Origin: JAXMAR01 sp046350295
GTDB lineage: Bacteria; Planctomycetota; Planctomycetia; Gemmatales; Gemmataceae
Length of the DNA stretch: 64,000 nucleotides
Assembly: GCA_046350295.1 (NCBI GenBank)
Contig: JAXMAR010000026.1
Location: forward strand, 1 to 64,000
Direction: 5' to 3'
A program made the translations under genes and the position numbers. The notes beneath the pieces are model-generated. The model was not told where the DNA came from, did no database searches, and was given only the letters and a program-made list of their open reading frames with translations. Every line of letters starts with the position of its first letter. The first letter of the stretch is position 1. Below are positions 19,901-30,441 of the stretch, one piece after another.

Positions 19901-20260
19901 GCCGCTGCTTTTGGCGTCGAAGCGGTGGTCGCGGCTGGCCAGCGGCTTGCCCGGCTCGCGCCGGACCCATTGCCAGACTTGCTGACCTGCGTCCTGGTCG
20001 GAGTAGATGACGAAGTGCTCGCGCGCGGACTTGGTGATCTGGTGGTCGATCTTCAGGCGCAACGGGCGATCGGGAATGGAGGAGCAAACATAGGCGACGA
20101 AACCGCGTTTCTGAGCGACGGCGGAGAGATGGATGGTCTTGCCGTCGATGGGGATCTCAAGGCGCCCCTGGTGCCTGTCCCAGCCGAGATGCTCCCGGAA
20201 GAGGGCGGGAAAGTCGAAGGACTTCAAGGCCTTGCGGACGGCGCCGACGTCGATCTTCAT
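16943..20260 (-). CDS. Eco57I-type N6-adenine DNA methyltransferase, restriction-like
   Basis: A 1105-residue protein. The SAM-binding motif I (VLDPACGSGAFLFAAL) is near residue 505, and the catalytic NPPY (VIGNPPYVEYKDV) near residue 757. These, with NPDVVGYIFEKYINQKQMGA and GAYYTKEDITEYI upstream, are typical of large Eco57I/PglX-like enzymes. The C-terminal 350 residues are a likely target-recognition domain; the end (ELDFIINYDIKYRMGQ) is characteristic. No PD-(D/E)xK motif is evident at the N-terminus. The gene starts nine bases after the helicase stop. From about 18.0 kb to its end, DNA is clearly less GC-rich than the first two thirds, consistent with exchange of the recognition domain. 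Confidence 0.88.
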   Translation of the reverse strand: MKIDVGAVRKALKSFDFPALFREHLGWDRHQGRLEIPIDGKTIHLSAVAQKRGFVAYVCSSIPDRPLRLKIDHQITKSAREHFVIYSDQDAGQQVWQWVRREPGKPLASRDHRFDAKSSGDALIQRLERIAVSMEEEETIALPDVAGKAKAAFDVDKVTKKFYDRFKAEHAAFLKFIKGIKAQGDLEWYTSLMLNRMMFVYFIQKKGFLDGDTNYLQSRMKQVRDLKGKDKFQSFYRYFLLRLFHEGLGKHETERKLDRDLEKLLGKVPYLNGGFFEVHQLEESNPEIDIPDRAFEKLFAFFDEFSWHLDERPMRAGNEINPDVVGYIFEKYINQKQMGAYYTKEDITEYISKNTIIPFLFGAAEKKCPIAFKPDSFLWRLLRDDPDRYIYPAMRHGVMAPGGDVAPLPPAVAQGLTDVAKRGGWNRPASEPYALPTETWREHVARRQRCLELRDKLRKGEVHEINDLITLNLDIWQFARDAIGNSEGPELLRAFWQAIQQVTVLDPACGSGAFLFAALRILETLYSDCLERMEQFVEELALSNHHPEKFKDFKAVLAQIGQHPSDKYFILKSIIISNLFGVDIMEEAVEICKLRLFLKLVAQVENVGQIEPLPDIDFNIRAGNTLVGYVSLNEVKASLLKKYDKESAMPALLDSDASPAVARIEEEALTVERCFKQFRAQQTKHGGKVTLKDKQDLRRRLAKLDQELDRYLASEYGIDLRHQKSFDAWKKSHLPFHWFVEFYGIMKNGGFDVVIGNPPYVEYKDVRNTYTVRGLKTLPCGDLYAFCTERGFYLLSNTGRLGLILPISIFGTDGFESLQRLSIQSLDPLWVSSFANRPSQLFDGAQKRLTILLGRRSDSEQSIIFTGRYYRWTRDEFPSLFQGRIEYAPPHRNFAVFEASLEKLGSALEVSAFQRVTEVLAKLSDALRPNGSHRVFYTRKFGYFLAFLDSVPRITELKTGRQVLPSELKELAFDSLQACRAAIAILSSSTFFWFWNVLSDCRNLNRRDLLAFTVNPDIVASSVKRQLALLGDRYLAELKQTSTTMVKSGLEIQTFRYGECKPVIDEIDIVLAQHYGFAPEELDFIINYDIKYRMGQDETDTDESP

Positions 20261-20269
20261 CTGTCAAAC

Positions 20270-23200
20270 CTACTTCTTGCACAATCCCAGGGAGCAGATA
20301 ACCTGCGGCTCGGCCGTCTGCTGTTCATCGCTGACCCGACACAGCCTTGCATCCTGTCGCAGCCCAATCACCAGGTCCGCCAGATCGGCGTCGTCAATGC
20401 CGCTCTTGAGCTGGCGATTCAGCGTGTCGGTCGCCGACTGAAGCAGCGGATACTTGTAGATTTCCTCGATGGCCTTGTTCAACTCCGGCATTTCGAGGAC
20501 TGTGCCTTTAATGGATTCAGCAAAGGCCTTGAGACGCTCGTAGGTGCGGAAGCGGGCTCCGGAGGGGCGGCCGAGTTGCCCGCCGACGGATTTTTCGGTC
20601 TCGACAATCAGCTTGACGCCTTGGGCCACCATCTCGTGGTGCCGCTCGTGGCGCTCCACGGCTGGGGTGTCGGGGCGTCCGGCGGCTTTGAGGATGGTGA
20701 ATTGGGATTCGGTGACGCTCTTGCCTTCGGTGTTGACCCACGCGAGCGCATCGTTGCCCTCGGCGGCGCAGGTAGACCAGAGCGCTTCGGGCCGATCCGG
20801 CGTCGCTTCGTAGGCCCGAGCGGAATAGACGACGTTGGGCATCGCCGGAATCCGCTTTTCCAGGCCCGGATTTGTCTCGACCGCATTTTTCCAGATTTCG
20901 TAGGCGTAGGACGCGAGGTCCACTTCATGATCATCCTCGCCGTCGAGAATACCGGCCTTTTCGTGGTAGAGGTCCAGGAGCGGACGGTTGTCTCGTTCGT
21001 CGTCGAAGAAGGCTTCGTCCGTGCCCACTACTTCGGCGTTCTCCGAGTGCTGGCGAACGCGCGTACGCAGGCGAATGATCCTCTCGACGCCATCGGCCGG
21101 CAAAAAGGAGTAACAGAGAATCGTGTCGGCTTGCTGGCCGATGCGGTCCACGCGGCCGGCGCGCTGGATGAGCCGGATGATTGCCCAGGGCAAATCGTAA
21201 TTGACGATGATCGCGCAGTCCTGAAGGTTCTGGCCCTCGCTCAGCACGTCGGTGGCGACAACGACACGCAGCTCATCGGCCGGCGGGATTTTGTCGCGCT
21301 TGCGGTTGCTCACGGGGCTAAAGCGGTGCGCGACGGCAGTGGGATCGGGGGAAGCGCGCGCTGACACCGGCTGCGGCACGCTTTTTGTTCCCGAAGCTGG
21401 GCTTCCACGTAATCGACGGTGTCGGCGAACTGAGTAAAAATGAGGACCTTTTCCTGAGGATGGCGGCTTTGCACCAGCTTCAGCAAGGCGGCCAGCTTGG
21501 CGTCCCGTTTTGGGTCCCATGGGCCGGCTTCATCGAGGACTTTCATCAGCGCCTTGGCGTCGGCACGCAAGTCTTGCGCAAGCGCCGGCACGAACAAGCT
21601 CGGCCGCAGCCACTTGAAGCTCCGGCGGAACTGTTGCCAGTAGCGATCATAGATTTCGCCCGCGCGCTTCTTGTAAGCGCTTTCCGTGCGGACAACGCCG
21701 AGCTGTTTCATCGGGTCCGGTCCGGCGTCATCGTCATCGGAGGCCGGGCTCCAGAGGTCGGTGTCCTCGTCGTTGGCCCAGGTGTCCAGAAGGCCCATGT
21801 CCTGCGTCCCGATCGGCAACGGCAAATCGTTGTCGATCGCGTGCAGGAAAATGAAGTTGCGCAGGATGTGTCGCTCGAGCGACAGAACGAACGAGTAGCC
21901 GCTGCTTTCGAGGCGTTTGAAGAGGTTCGTGCGGCAGAAACCTTTGAGGCGCGTCCCGGCACGGGACAAGTCGCCAAGCACCTTGCCTTCCTCGGCGGTC
22001 GGCGGCTTGTGCGGGGACGGCTTCTCGTAGTTGCCCAAGCCGTAGCGCGGCAGCGTGAGGTTGTTCACGGTCTGCACGACATCATCGGCGAAGAGTCGTG
22101 CGTACTGATCCTTCTCGTCTGACGGATCTATGGGAAACTTGACGGTCTTGGGCACGCGGTCGGGGAAGTAGGAACGCGATCCGTCGGCAAACACGAGGTA
22201 TTTGCGGCCGTTAGCCGGATCGAGGATCGCATAATTCTCCTTGATGAAGCTGCGCGTCCGCCGCACCAAAAAGAGGCGCATCAGCTCGCGCCAGTCGTCG
22301 GCGTAGTCGCTCTTCTCGAATGCCGACAGCGAGCGGACGGGGCACTGGTGCCGGCGGATGAACTCGGTTTCTCCAAGATCACGGAGCAAGCGCTCCGGGC
22401 GGACGCCGATGTCGTCTTGCTCGTCGATGAATAGTCGGAGTTGATTGGCAAGGTCCAGGTAAGTCTTGTTGTACGGCGTCGCCGAGAGAAGGATGACGCG
22501 GCTGTCATTTGCATTGACATACTCCGCGATGGCGCGATAGCGCCTGCCTTCGCGGTTACGAAGGTTGTGGCTTTCATCGATCAAGACGAGCCGAAAGCGC
22601 CGCAGATCGAGCAACTCGCTCTGAACCTGGGTCAACGAAAGGACTTTGGCGCGCAAGCGGTATTGCTGGCGGTAATCCTCCCACATCGGCACGAGGTTCT
22701 TCGGGCAGATGATCAGGGTTTCCAGGCCGTGGTCGTCTTCGAAAATGCGCGCCAGTGCCGTGGCCATGAGCGTCTTGCCCAGGCCGACGACATCGCCGAT
22801 GACGACACCACCGCGCTTGTTGAGGTGGTGGGCGGCGATCTTGACGGCGGCTTTCTGGAACTCAAAGAGCGTATCACCGAAATCGCCGGGGATGCGGAAC
22901 TCGCTCAGACCGGCGCGGGCCTCTTGGGCGAGGTGATAGGCCATCTTCACGTAAATATGGTAGGGCGGTATCGCGTCCGGCCGTGCCCAGCTCGCATTGA
23001 TGATCTCAACGAGTTCCTTGGAGATGTCGATGCAGAAACGGTCATCCCAGCGATCGTTGAACCACTTGGCCAGCTTCGCGCACGCGTCGTGGTCAAGGAC
23101 ATCGACATTCAGCTCACCCTGCTTCGCGAGGCCGGCAAAGGTCAAGTTGCTGCTGCCCACGTACCCGATTGCCGGGCTCTGCGGATCTTCTCGAAAGTTG

Positions 23201-23628
23201 AGGTAGAGCTTCGCGTGCAGGGGGTGCCGCAGAAACAGCTTGACCACCAACTTGTTAGACGCGAGCTGTGCGGCAAGCCGGCGCAGACCGGCTTCGTCTT
23301 CGTTGGTGGGGATTCCCACCATCAATTGATCGCGAAAATCCTGGGCCAACTTTCGTTTCAGCACGATGGCCGTCGCTTGATCGATCTGCGGTTCGCCGCT
23401 AACGCTCATCAAGGTGCGAAGCTGATCTTGGGGCAACTGCTGCATGCCGACAAGCAGGCGGCAGCAGTGGCCTTCGCCCCCCGTCCATCCCTCGATCAAC
23501 TCGTCGACGGTGCGCCAGCCGCGCAAGTTGAAATAGCCGACGCAGAAGTCAGCGCGGTCGGCGAAGCCGAGGGATTCTCGCAGTGCGGGAAGAAGGGAGA
23601 GTTCGATGTTGTCAAAGATGCGAGGCAT
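20270..23628 (-). CDS. PLD-nuclease / SNF2 helicase fusion, first gene of defence operon
   Basis: About 1119 codons. Residues 1-200 form a phospholipase-D-like nuclease domain with HAKLYLNF near 138 followed by VGSSNLTFAG. An SNF2-family helicase follows: Walker A GDVVGLGKTLMA near 279, DESH box VLIDESHNLRN near 348, ILLSATPYNKTY, and C-terminal VVATDVLSEGQNLQD and IQRAGRVDRIGQQ. One frame break lies near 21.38 kb, just before SARASPDPTAVAHRFS; the span is one base short of a multiple of three, consistent with one lost base. The combination resembles DISARM DrmD plus DrmC fused, but no DrmA/B is present. It likely translocates on DNA and cuts unmodified targets. Confidence 0.85.
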
Positions 23629-23913
23629 GGGCGAGGCGGCCCGTCAGGAAGGCTTCTATGGATTGCGGCAACTCTCTTTAGGTCAGGGCTGGGCGCCATG
23701 AGAACGGCGCCTGCACTGGGGAAAACTGATTATCATTTGCGGAGAGGTGCGTGTCCAGCAGAAACAGCAGGGGCAAGCAGGCGTGGCCGGGGCTGAGGAT
23801 TACCTCAAGGCGCCAAGAGGCTCGGCGCCCCATAAAGGCGCTTCGCATGGCTTTCCCCCGTCTCCCGATGTAAAATCACAGAACCCCGCCTTCGCCCCCG
23901 AGTCCACCCCGCC

Positions 23914-26193
23914 ATGACCCATCGCTTGCTGACCCTTGTCTTTCTCTCCGCCTGCGCCCTCCCCGCCGCCGCTCAGGACAAGGCCGACTGGGGCCACTTC
24001 TTCGAGACGAAGATCCGCCCCGTCCTCGCCGAGCATTGCTTCTCCTGCCACGGGCCCGAAAAACAGCGCGACGATCTCCGCTTCGATCACAAGGCCGACT
24101 TCTTCAAGGGCAATGACGACGGCCCGATCGTGGTCCCCGGCCATCCGGAGAAAAGCCGGCTCATTCAGGCCATCCTCTACAAGGGCGAAAGGCGCATGCC
24201 CCCCAAGGCGCGGTTGCCCCAGGCGGTGGTCGATGATTTCGCCGCCTGGGTGAAACACGGCGCCGTCTGGCCGGAAGAGAAGACGCCGTCCAAGGCGCTG
24301 TCCGCCGCCGAGAAGGCGAAGAGGCACTGGGCGTTTCAGCCCGTCGGCAATCCTCCCGTTCCGAAAGGGAAGGACGCCGGTTGGGTGAAGACGCCGGTCG
24401 ACGCCTTTATCCTCGAAAAGCTCGCGGCGAAAGGGCTGACGCCGAATCCGCCCGCCGACCGCCGCGCCCTTCTCCGCCGTCTCAAGCTGGATCTCCTGGG
24501 CCTGCCGCCGACGCTTGAAGAGGTCGAGGCGTTCGAAAAGGACACGGCGCCCGACGCCTACGAAAAGCTGGTCGACCGCTACCTCGCCTCGCCCCACTAC
24601 GGCGAGCGCTGGGCCCGCCACTGGCTCGACGTCGCCCGCTATGCCGATACCAAGGGCTACGTCTTCACCGAGGAGCGCCGCTTCCCCTACTCGTACACCT
24701 ACCGCGACTACGTCATCAAGGCCTTCAACGACGACCTGCCCTTCGACCAGTTCATCCTCCAGCAACTCGCCGCCGATCAGATGGTCGCCCGCGGCCTGGC
24801 GCCGAAGGAGTCGCAGGCCGCCATGGGCTACTTGACCCTCGGCCGCCGCTTCCTCAACAACATCCACGACATCATCGACGACCGCATCGACGTCGTCGCC
24901 CGCGGCATGCTCGGCCTCACCGTCACCTGTGCCCGCTGCCACGACCACAAGTACGACCCCGTCCCGATGGCCGATTACTATTCGCTCTACGGCGTCTTCG
25001 CCAGCTCGACCGAACCCAAGGACCTGCCGTTGATCGGCGAGCCGGAGAAGACGCCGGAGTACCTCGCCTACAAGAAGAACTTGGACGAGCTTGAAGGGGC
25101 GGTCGCGAGGTTCCGCGAGGTCAACGCCAAGGAGCTGGCCGCGAAGAATCGCAAGTTCCGCGACGAGCTGGTCGCTTTGCAAAAAAAGGTCGACGCTTTC
25201 AAGGCGAGCTCGCCGTTCGCTCCGCCGCGCGCCATGATCCTCGCCGACATGCCCCGCCCCGTCGAGCCAGTCGTCTTCCTGCGCGGCAAACCGAGCTCTC
25301 CGGGGCCGCACGTCAAGCGCCAGTTCCTCGCCGTCCTTTCCAGCGACAAGCGCGAACCGTTCAAGGAAGGCAGCGGCCGGCTCGAGATGGCCCGCGCCAT
25401 CGCGAGCAAGGACAACCCGCTCACGGCCCGCGTCTTCGTCAATCGCCTCTGGCTCGAGCACTTCGGCGCCGGTTTCGTGACCACGCCCAGCGACTTCGGC
25501 GTGCGCTCCGATCCCCCCACCCATCCCGAACTGCTCGACTATCTGGCACGCCGGTTCATGGACGACGGCTGGTCCATCAAGAAGCTCCAACGCCTCCTCG
25601 TGCTGTCTGCCGTCTATCGTCAAAGCGGCGCCGAGAACTCGAAGGCGAAAGCCGTCGACCCGGACAACCGCTTGCTCGCCCGGATGAACCTGCGCCGTCT
25701 CGATTTCGAAGCGATGCGCGACAGCATCCTCGCCACCGCGGGCACGCTCGACCTGAAGATGTACGGCCGCGGCGTCGACATCACGACCAGGCCGTTCACG
25801 ACACGGCGCACCGTCTACGCCTTCATCGAGCGGCAAAACCTGCCCGGCGTCTTCCGCACCTTCGACTTCGCGGGGCCGGACGCGTCCAGTCCGGGCCGCT
25901 TTTTGACGACCGTGCCGCAGCAAGCGTTGTTCCTGCTCAACAGCCCATTCATGCAGGAGCAAGCGAAGGCGCTGACGCGGCGGTCCGAGATCGCGACCGC
26001 GGGTGATGACGAGGCGAGGGTCCGGCGGCTTTATCAGACCGTGTTCGCGCGCGCGGCGACGGCGGAGGAGGTGTCGCTGGGCCGGCGATTCCTGGAAGCG
26101 GCTGGAGCGCCGACCGGCGCCGGCGGAATGACCGGCTTGGAGCGTTACACGCAGGCGTTGTTGCTGACAAACGAGTTCATGTTTGTCGATTGA
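23914..26193 (+). CDS. PSCyt1/DUF1549/DUF1553 planctomycete cytochrome-like protein
   Basis: A 759-residue secreted protein with signal peptide ending at AAAQ-DK. A cytochrome-like haem site EHCFSCHGPEKQR is near residue 45 (PSCyt1 domain). DUF1549 follows (RRLKLDLLGLPPTLEEVEAF, YGERWARHWLDVARYADT) with a second C-x2-C-H (VTCARCHDHKYDP) near residue 340. DUF1553 fills the C-terminal third (NPLTARVFVNRLWLEHFG, TVPQQALFLLNSPF). These proteins are abundant in planctomycetes, nearly always beside DUF1501 proteins, and are suspected to act in periplasmic degradation of complex sugars; direct evidence is scarce. A coiled coil lies near residues 385-430. Confidence 0.95.
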   Translation: MTHRLLTLVFLSACALPAAAQDKADWGHFFETKIRPVLAEHCFSCHGPEKQRDDLRFDHKADFFKGNDDGPIVVPGHPEKSRLIQAILYKGERRMPPKARLPQAVVDDFAAWVKHGAVWPEEKTPSKALSAAEKAKRHWAFQPVGNPPVPKGKDAGWVKTPVDAFILEKLAAKGLTPNPPADRRALLRRLKLDLLGLPPTLEEVEAFEKDTAPDAYEKLVDRYLASPHYGERWARHWLDVARYADTKGYVFTEERRFPYSYTYRDYVIKAFNDDLPFDQFILQQLAADQMVARGLAPKESQAAMGYLTLGRRFLNNIHDIIDDRIDVVARGMLGLTVTCARCHDHKYDPVPMADYYSLYGVFASSTEPKDLPLIGEPEKTPEYLAYKKNLDELEGAVARFREVNAKELAAKNRKFRDELVALQKKVDAFKASSPFAPPRAMILADMPRPVEPVVFLRGKPSSPGPHVKRQFLAVLSSDKREPFKEGSGRLEMARAIASKDNPLTARVFVNRLWLEHFGAGFVTTPSDFGVRSDPPTHPELLDYLARRFMDDGWSIKKLQRLLVLSAVYRQSGAENSKAKAVDPDNRLLARMNLRRLDFEAMRDSILATAGTLDLKMYGRGVDITTRPFTTRRTVYAFIERQNLPGVFRTFDFAGPDASSPGRFLTTVPQQALFLLNSPFMQEQAKALTRRSEIATAGDDEARVRRLYQTVFARAATAEEVSLGRRFLEAAGAPTGAGGMTGLERYTQALLLTNEFMFVD

Positions 26194-26203
26194 CCCCCGT
26201 TTA

Positions 26204-26226
26204 GCCCCGGTTCGCAGAACCGGGGC
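26204..26226. terminator. Perfect hairpin after the PSCyt1 gene
   Basis: GCCCCGGTTC / GAACCGGGGC, a 10-bp perfect stem with a 3-base loop, 11 bases after the stop codon. There is no T run, so it may stabilise a 3' end or be a weak terminator. Confidence 0.45.
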
Positions 26227-26294
26227 GGACGCTGCCCCCTCGCGGACAACTCAGTAACGTCCGCGAGATCGCGACGAAACCGAAGGTGATCGCC

Positions 26295-27224
26295 ATGACA
26301 CGCCTTCTTCCCTACCTTCTCGTTGCCGCCGTAGCGACGCCGGCGCTCCACGCCCAACCCAAGAAGCCCGTCCCTCTCTCCAAGGAAGGCCGCCTCCTCT
26401 ACGCCAACGACGACGACTGGGACTGGGCCTCGCCCAAGAACGCCAAGGAGCTCTCGAGGCTCAGCGTCTATGGCAAGATGCCCTGGTCCGCCCTCGACTG
26501 GATGGAGGAAGGCCTCGATGAAGTCCGCGGCCTCCTCGTCGGCGTCCCGCCCCTCATCGGCAACTACCTGACCATGGCCGATCTCAACCGCATTCGCGGC
26601 GCCGGGCCGAAACGGGGCTACGACAACGTCGAGCACAAGGCCAATGTCCTGCGTGATCTCTTGCGCGATCCCAAGCCGCCGAACCTCATCATCATGATGC
26701 AAGACTCAGGCCCCGCCCGGCCGCCGATCACCGCCGACGACGTCGAGGCCGCCTGGCAGTTCGTCGAGCGCGGCGGCCGGCTGATCCTCCTCGATGACTG
26801 GAGCTGCTATCAGTCGCTGATGACGCCGTTTCTCGACAAGCGCCGTGTCGCGCCGAAGGCGGCGGCTCCCGCCCTGGATGAGAAGGCGCTCGCCGCGATC
26901 GCCACCAAGGTGAAGCTGCTCGGGAGCGAGGATTTCCGGACCCGCGAGACCGCATTCCAGGATCTTCTGAAGATGGGCCCTCCGATCGTGCCGATCCTCC
27001 GGAAACTCTCCGCGCCGAACCTCGAAGCGGAACGGCGCCTGAAACGGATCGAGGAGATCCTCGACCCCGCGCCCAAGGCCATCGCCGGCGGCGACTGGAT
27101 GGTTGAGGTGACGAAAACCGTCCTGGCCATCCACCGCCACGCCGAGGTGCGAACCATCACCCGCGACGGCCCGATGACGCCGGGCGCCGCGATTCTGATT
27201 CGCATGCCGTTGCCTGAGAAATGA
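26295..27224 (+). CDS. Secreted protein with HEAT-like segment, function unknown
   Basis: About 309 residues. The ATG at 26295 is preferred over the GTG at 26286 because AAGGTGAT is well placed before it and it opens a signal peptide (MTRLLPYLLVAAVATPALHA). The N-terminal domain contains LIIMMQDSGPARPPITADDV and WQFVERGGRLILLDDW, resembling the glutamine-amidotransferase-like DUF4159 fold in which a glycine-rich turn precedes an LLDD strand. A HEAT-like pair follows near residue 200 (LGSEDFRTRETAFQDLLKMG). It lies between the PSCyt1 and DUF1501 genes on the same strand, so a common transcript and related role are plausible. Confidence 0.6.
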   Translation: MTRLLPYLLVAAVATPALHAQPKKPVPLSKEGRLLYANDDDWDWASPKNAKELSRLSVYGKMPWSALDWMEEGLDEVRGLLVGVPPLIGNYLTMADLNRIRGAGPKRGYDNVEHKANVLRDLLRDPKPPNLIIMMQDSGPARPPITADDVEAAWQFVERGGRLILLDDWSCYQSLMTPFLDKRRVAPKAAAPALDEKALAAIATKVKLLGSEDFRTRETAFQDLLKMGPPIVPILRKLSAPNLEAERRLKRIEEILDPAPKAIAGGDWMVEVTKTVLAIHRHAEVRTITRDGPMTPGAAILIRMPLPEK

Positions 27225-27230
27225 CGTTTT

Positions 27231-27393
27231 CTAACCACAGAGACACAGAGAAACTCAGAAGGGCAATGGGATCGAAGATCGGAGCATCGACAATGAGGAA
27301 CGAAACCCGCAGACCTGATCCAATTCCTCATTCTCCGTTCTCCGTTCTTCGTTCCTCATTCTTCATTTGCTTCCTCTGTGTCTCTGTGGTTAG
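27231..27393. repeat. Nested palindromic intergenic element, MITE-like
   Basis: Outer arms CTAACCACAGAGACACAGAG (27231-27250) and its exact reverse complement (27374-27393) enclose an inner pair AATGAGGAACGAA / TTCGTTCCTCATT (27291-27303 and 27348-27360). A run of near-repeats of TTCTCCG/TTCTTCG precedes the inner right arm. The 163-bp element is markedly less GC-rich than its surroundings. It has no coding capacity. Confidence 0.8.
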
Positions 27394-27413
27394 CACCCCA
27401 ACGAGATAGAAGA

Positions 27414-28835
<1,422 letters not shown>

Positions 28836-28917
28836 GGAACGGTGTCCCGGTGCTGCTGTTCTTTGCGAGAACTGAAACCTCTGTTCGAGTCTGGCTGTGG
28901 AGAGGAAGAGGAAGACC

Positions 28918-29289
28918 ATGAAGACAAAGGTGCGCATTATCGACATCGGGCGCGGTCCGCAGATCGAGGGGCATCGCCTGACAGTCATGGATATCTTCTA
29001 TTACCTGCACCGCGGCTGCGACTTCGACTTCATCCACCGGGCCATGCCCACTTTGACACGCGAGGAATTCGACGCAGTGGTCGAGTATGTCGACGCGCAT
29101 CGCGACGAGTTGGCGGAAAAAGATCGCCGGGTTGAGGAGCGGATCAAGAGGGACATCGCGGAGCAAGAGGCGAAGGGACTGCGCCCCAAGATAGATGAAT
29201 CGATTCCGATCGAGGAGCGAGCCGCGCGTCTGAGGGAGAAACTTCGTCGAAGAATCGCGGAGAAAAACGGTGATCAACCTGCTGGTTGA
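28918..29289 (+). CDS. DUF433-type antitoxin candidate
   Basis: About 123 residues from the ATG at 28918 (frame open to 28897). The N-terminal half matches DUF433: GPQIEGHRLTVMDIFYYLHR, then FDFIHRAMPTLTREEFDAVV, a winged-helix-like DNA-binding domain of VapB-type antitoxins. A long charged helix follows. The next gene begins 20 bases before its stop, so the two are translationally coupled and form a toxin-antitoxin pair. The gene starts 82 bp behind the DUF1501 gene. Confidence 0.78.
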   Translation: MKTKVRIIDIGRGPQIEGHRLTVMDIFYYLHRGCDFDFIHRAMPTLTREEFDAVVEYVDAHRDELAEKDRRVEERIKRDIAEQEAKGLRPKIDESIPIEERAARLREKLRRRIAEKNGDQPAG

Positions 29290-29677
29290 TGCGAACATCG
29301 ACGGTCATGGCGATCTCCTCGATCAGCGTCTCCAGACCGACAAGTGGAAGGAGGTGCGCGATCATCTCGATATTCGAGTGCTCAACTTCGAGAGCGTCGG
29401 CCTCGCGCGGACCGCAAAGGATGCTTTCGTCTGGGCCTTCTGCCAGGAGCATGGCTACTACTTGCTGACTGCGAATCGCAACGAAGAATCGGAAGACTCC
29501 CTCCAGGCGACGATTCGCCGCGAAGGCACGGCCCTGAGCCTGCCGGTGTTTACTTTTGCCGATGCCAAGCGCATCCACAGGAGCGCCGCGTATCTGGACG
29601 AGGTCGTCGGACGGCTCTTGGAGTATCTTCTGGACAAGGAGCGGTACAACGGAGCCGGGCGGTTGTATCTCCCTTGA
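29270..29677 (+). CDS. DUF5615 PIN-like toxin candidate
   Basis: A 135-residue protein starting with GTG at 29270 inside the end of the antitoxin gene. It shows the PIN-like (Mut7-C-like) pattern: LLVDANIDGHG at the N-terminus, FESVGLARTAKDAFVWAFCQ in the middle, and YLLTANRNEESEDSLQATIR with acidic residues that would form the metal site. PIN-type toxins cut RNA. A fragment of a second, related toxin gene lies at about 30.66-30.83 kb, suggesting duplication or a second module nearby. Confidence 0.78.
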   Translation: MINLLVDANIDGHGDLLDQRLQTDKWKEVRDHLDIRVLNFESVGLARTAKDAFVWAFCQEHGYYLLTANRNEESEDSLQATIRREGTALSLPVFTFADAKRIHRSAAYLDEVVGRLLEYLLDKERYNGAGRLYLP

Positions 29678-29711
29678 TGCTGACTCCCGTGTTGACCGAA
29701 CGTCAAGAACC

Positions 29712-30440
29712 ATGCCCCTCCGCGATCACTACCGACCGCCCCTGTTTCCGCTCTTTCAATGGGAGAGCTTCCACGGCCAGTGGGCCGGAGCGATCGTGCG
29801 TGACCTAAACACGCACCTGCTGCCGCCGGGCTACATCGCGGCGCCGTTCATCAGTCTTCAGGGGGGAATCGAAGTTGACGTCGGGGCCCTGCACGGCGAT
29901 GCGGCTGCCCCTCGAAATACAGACGGCGCCATCGCCGTCCTGCCGTACGCTCCACCGAAGGCGAGCATCTCAGCCCCCGTGGACTTCACCGGTCTGCAAA
30001 CCTTCGAAGTCAAGATCATGGAGGCGGGAACCGCCCGTTTCGCCGCGGCCATCGAACTCGTTAGCCGGGCGAACAAGGATCGGCCGGCCAACCGGGACGC
30101 GTTCGCGACCAAGTGCCTCAGTTATCTCCAGCAGGGAACGTCGGTGATTGTCGTCGACGCCGTGACCGATCGACGCGGCAATTTCCTGAAGCAGATTCTC
30201 GGCTCGCTCAAGGTGATCGAGAACCTGCCAACCAGCGACCTGCTCTACGCCGGCGCCCTGCGCACGTTCAAGGATCCGGCCGGCGTGGTGCACGTGGAAG
30301 GCTGGTACGATGACATGCGCCTCGGCGCCCCTTTGCCTGAGTTGCCGCTCTGGCTTGCCGTCGATCTCGCCGTGCCTCTCAACCTTGAGGAGAGTTATCA
30401 GAAGACGTGCGAGGAATTACGCCTGCCCGAAACAGATTGA
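29712..30440 (+). CDS. DUF4058 family protein
   Basis: A 242-residue protein starting MPLRDHYRPPLFPLFQWESF, followed by GAIVRDLNTHLLPPGYIAAP, the usual opening of DUF4058 proteins, and later FEVKIMEAGTARFAAAIELV, the E-x-x-S/N-K-like core related to Uma2/restriction-like folds, then CLSYLQQGTSVIVVDAV. DUF4058 genes are common in cyanobacteria and planctomycetes; function is unknown. It starts 34 bp after the toxin gene on the same strand and may be part of the same accessory cluster. Confidence 0.75.
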   Translation: MPLRDHYRPPLFPLFQWESFHGQWAGAIVRDLNTHLLPPGYIAAPFISLQGGIEVDVGALHGDAAAPRNTDGAIAVLPYAPPKASISAPVDFTGLQTFEVKIMEAGTARFAAAIELVSRANKDRPANRDAFATKCLSYLQQGTSVIVVDAVTDRRGNFLKQILGSLKVIENLPTSDLLYAGALRTFKDPAGVVHVEGWYDDMRLGAPLPELPLWLAVDLAVPLNLEESYQKTCEELRLPETD

Positions 30441-30441
30441 C

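Noticed and set aside
18050..21364. Plus-strand open frame of 1104 codons opposite the methylase and helicase genes
   Set aside because: It is rich in Leu/Val/Glu/Asp repeats typical of antisense reading of GC-biased codons, and the minus strand encodes clear enzyme motifs through the same bases.
16091..23628. Complete DISARM or BREX system
   Set aside because: DrmA, DrmB, PglZ and BrxC homologues are absent on both sides.
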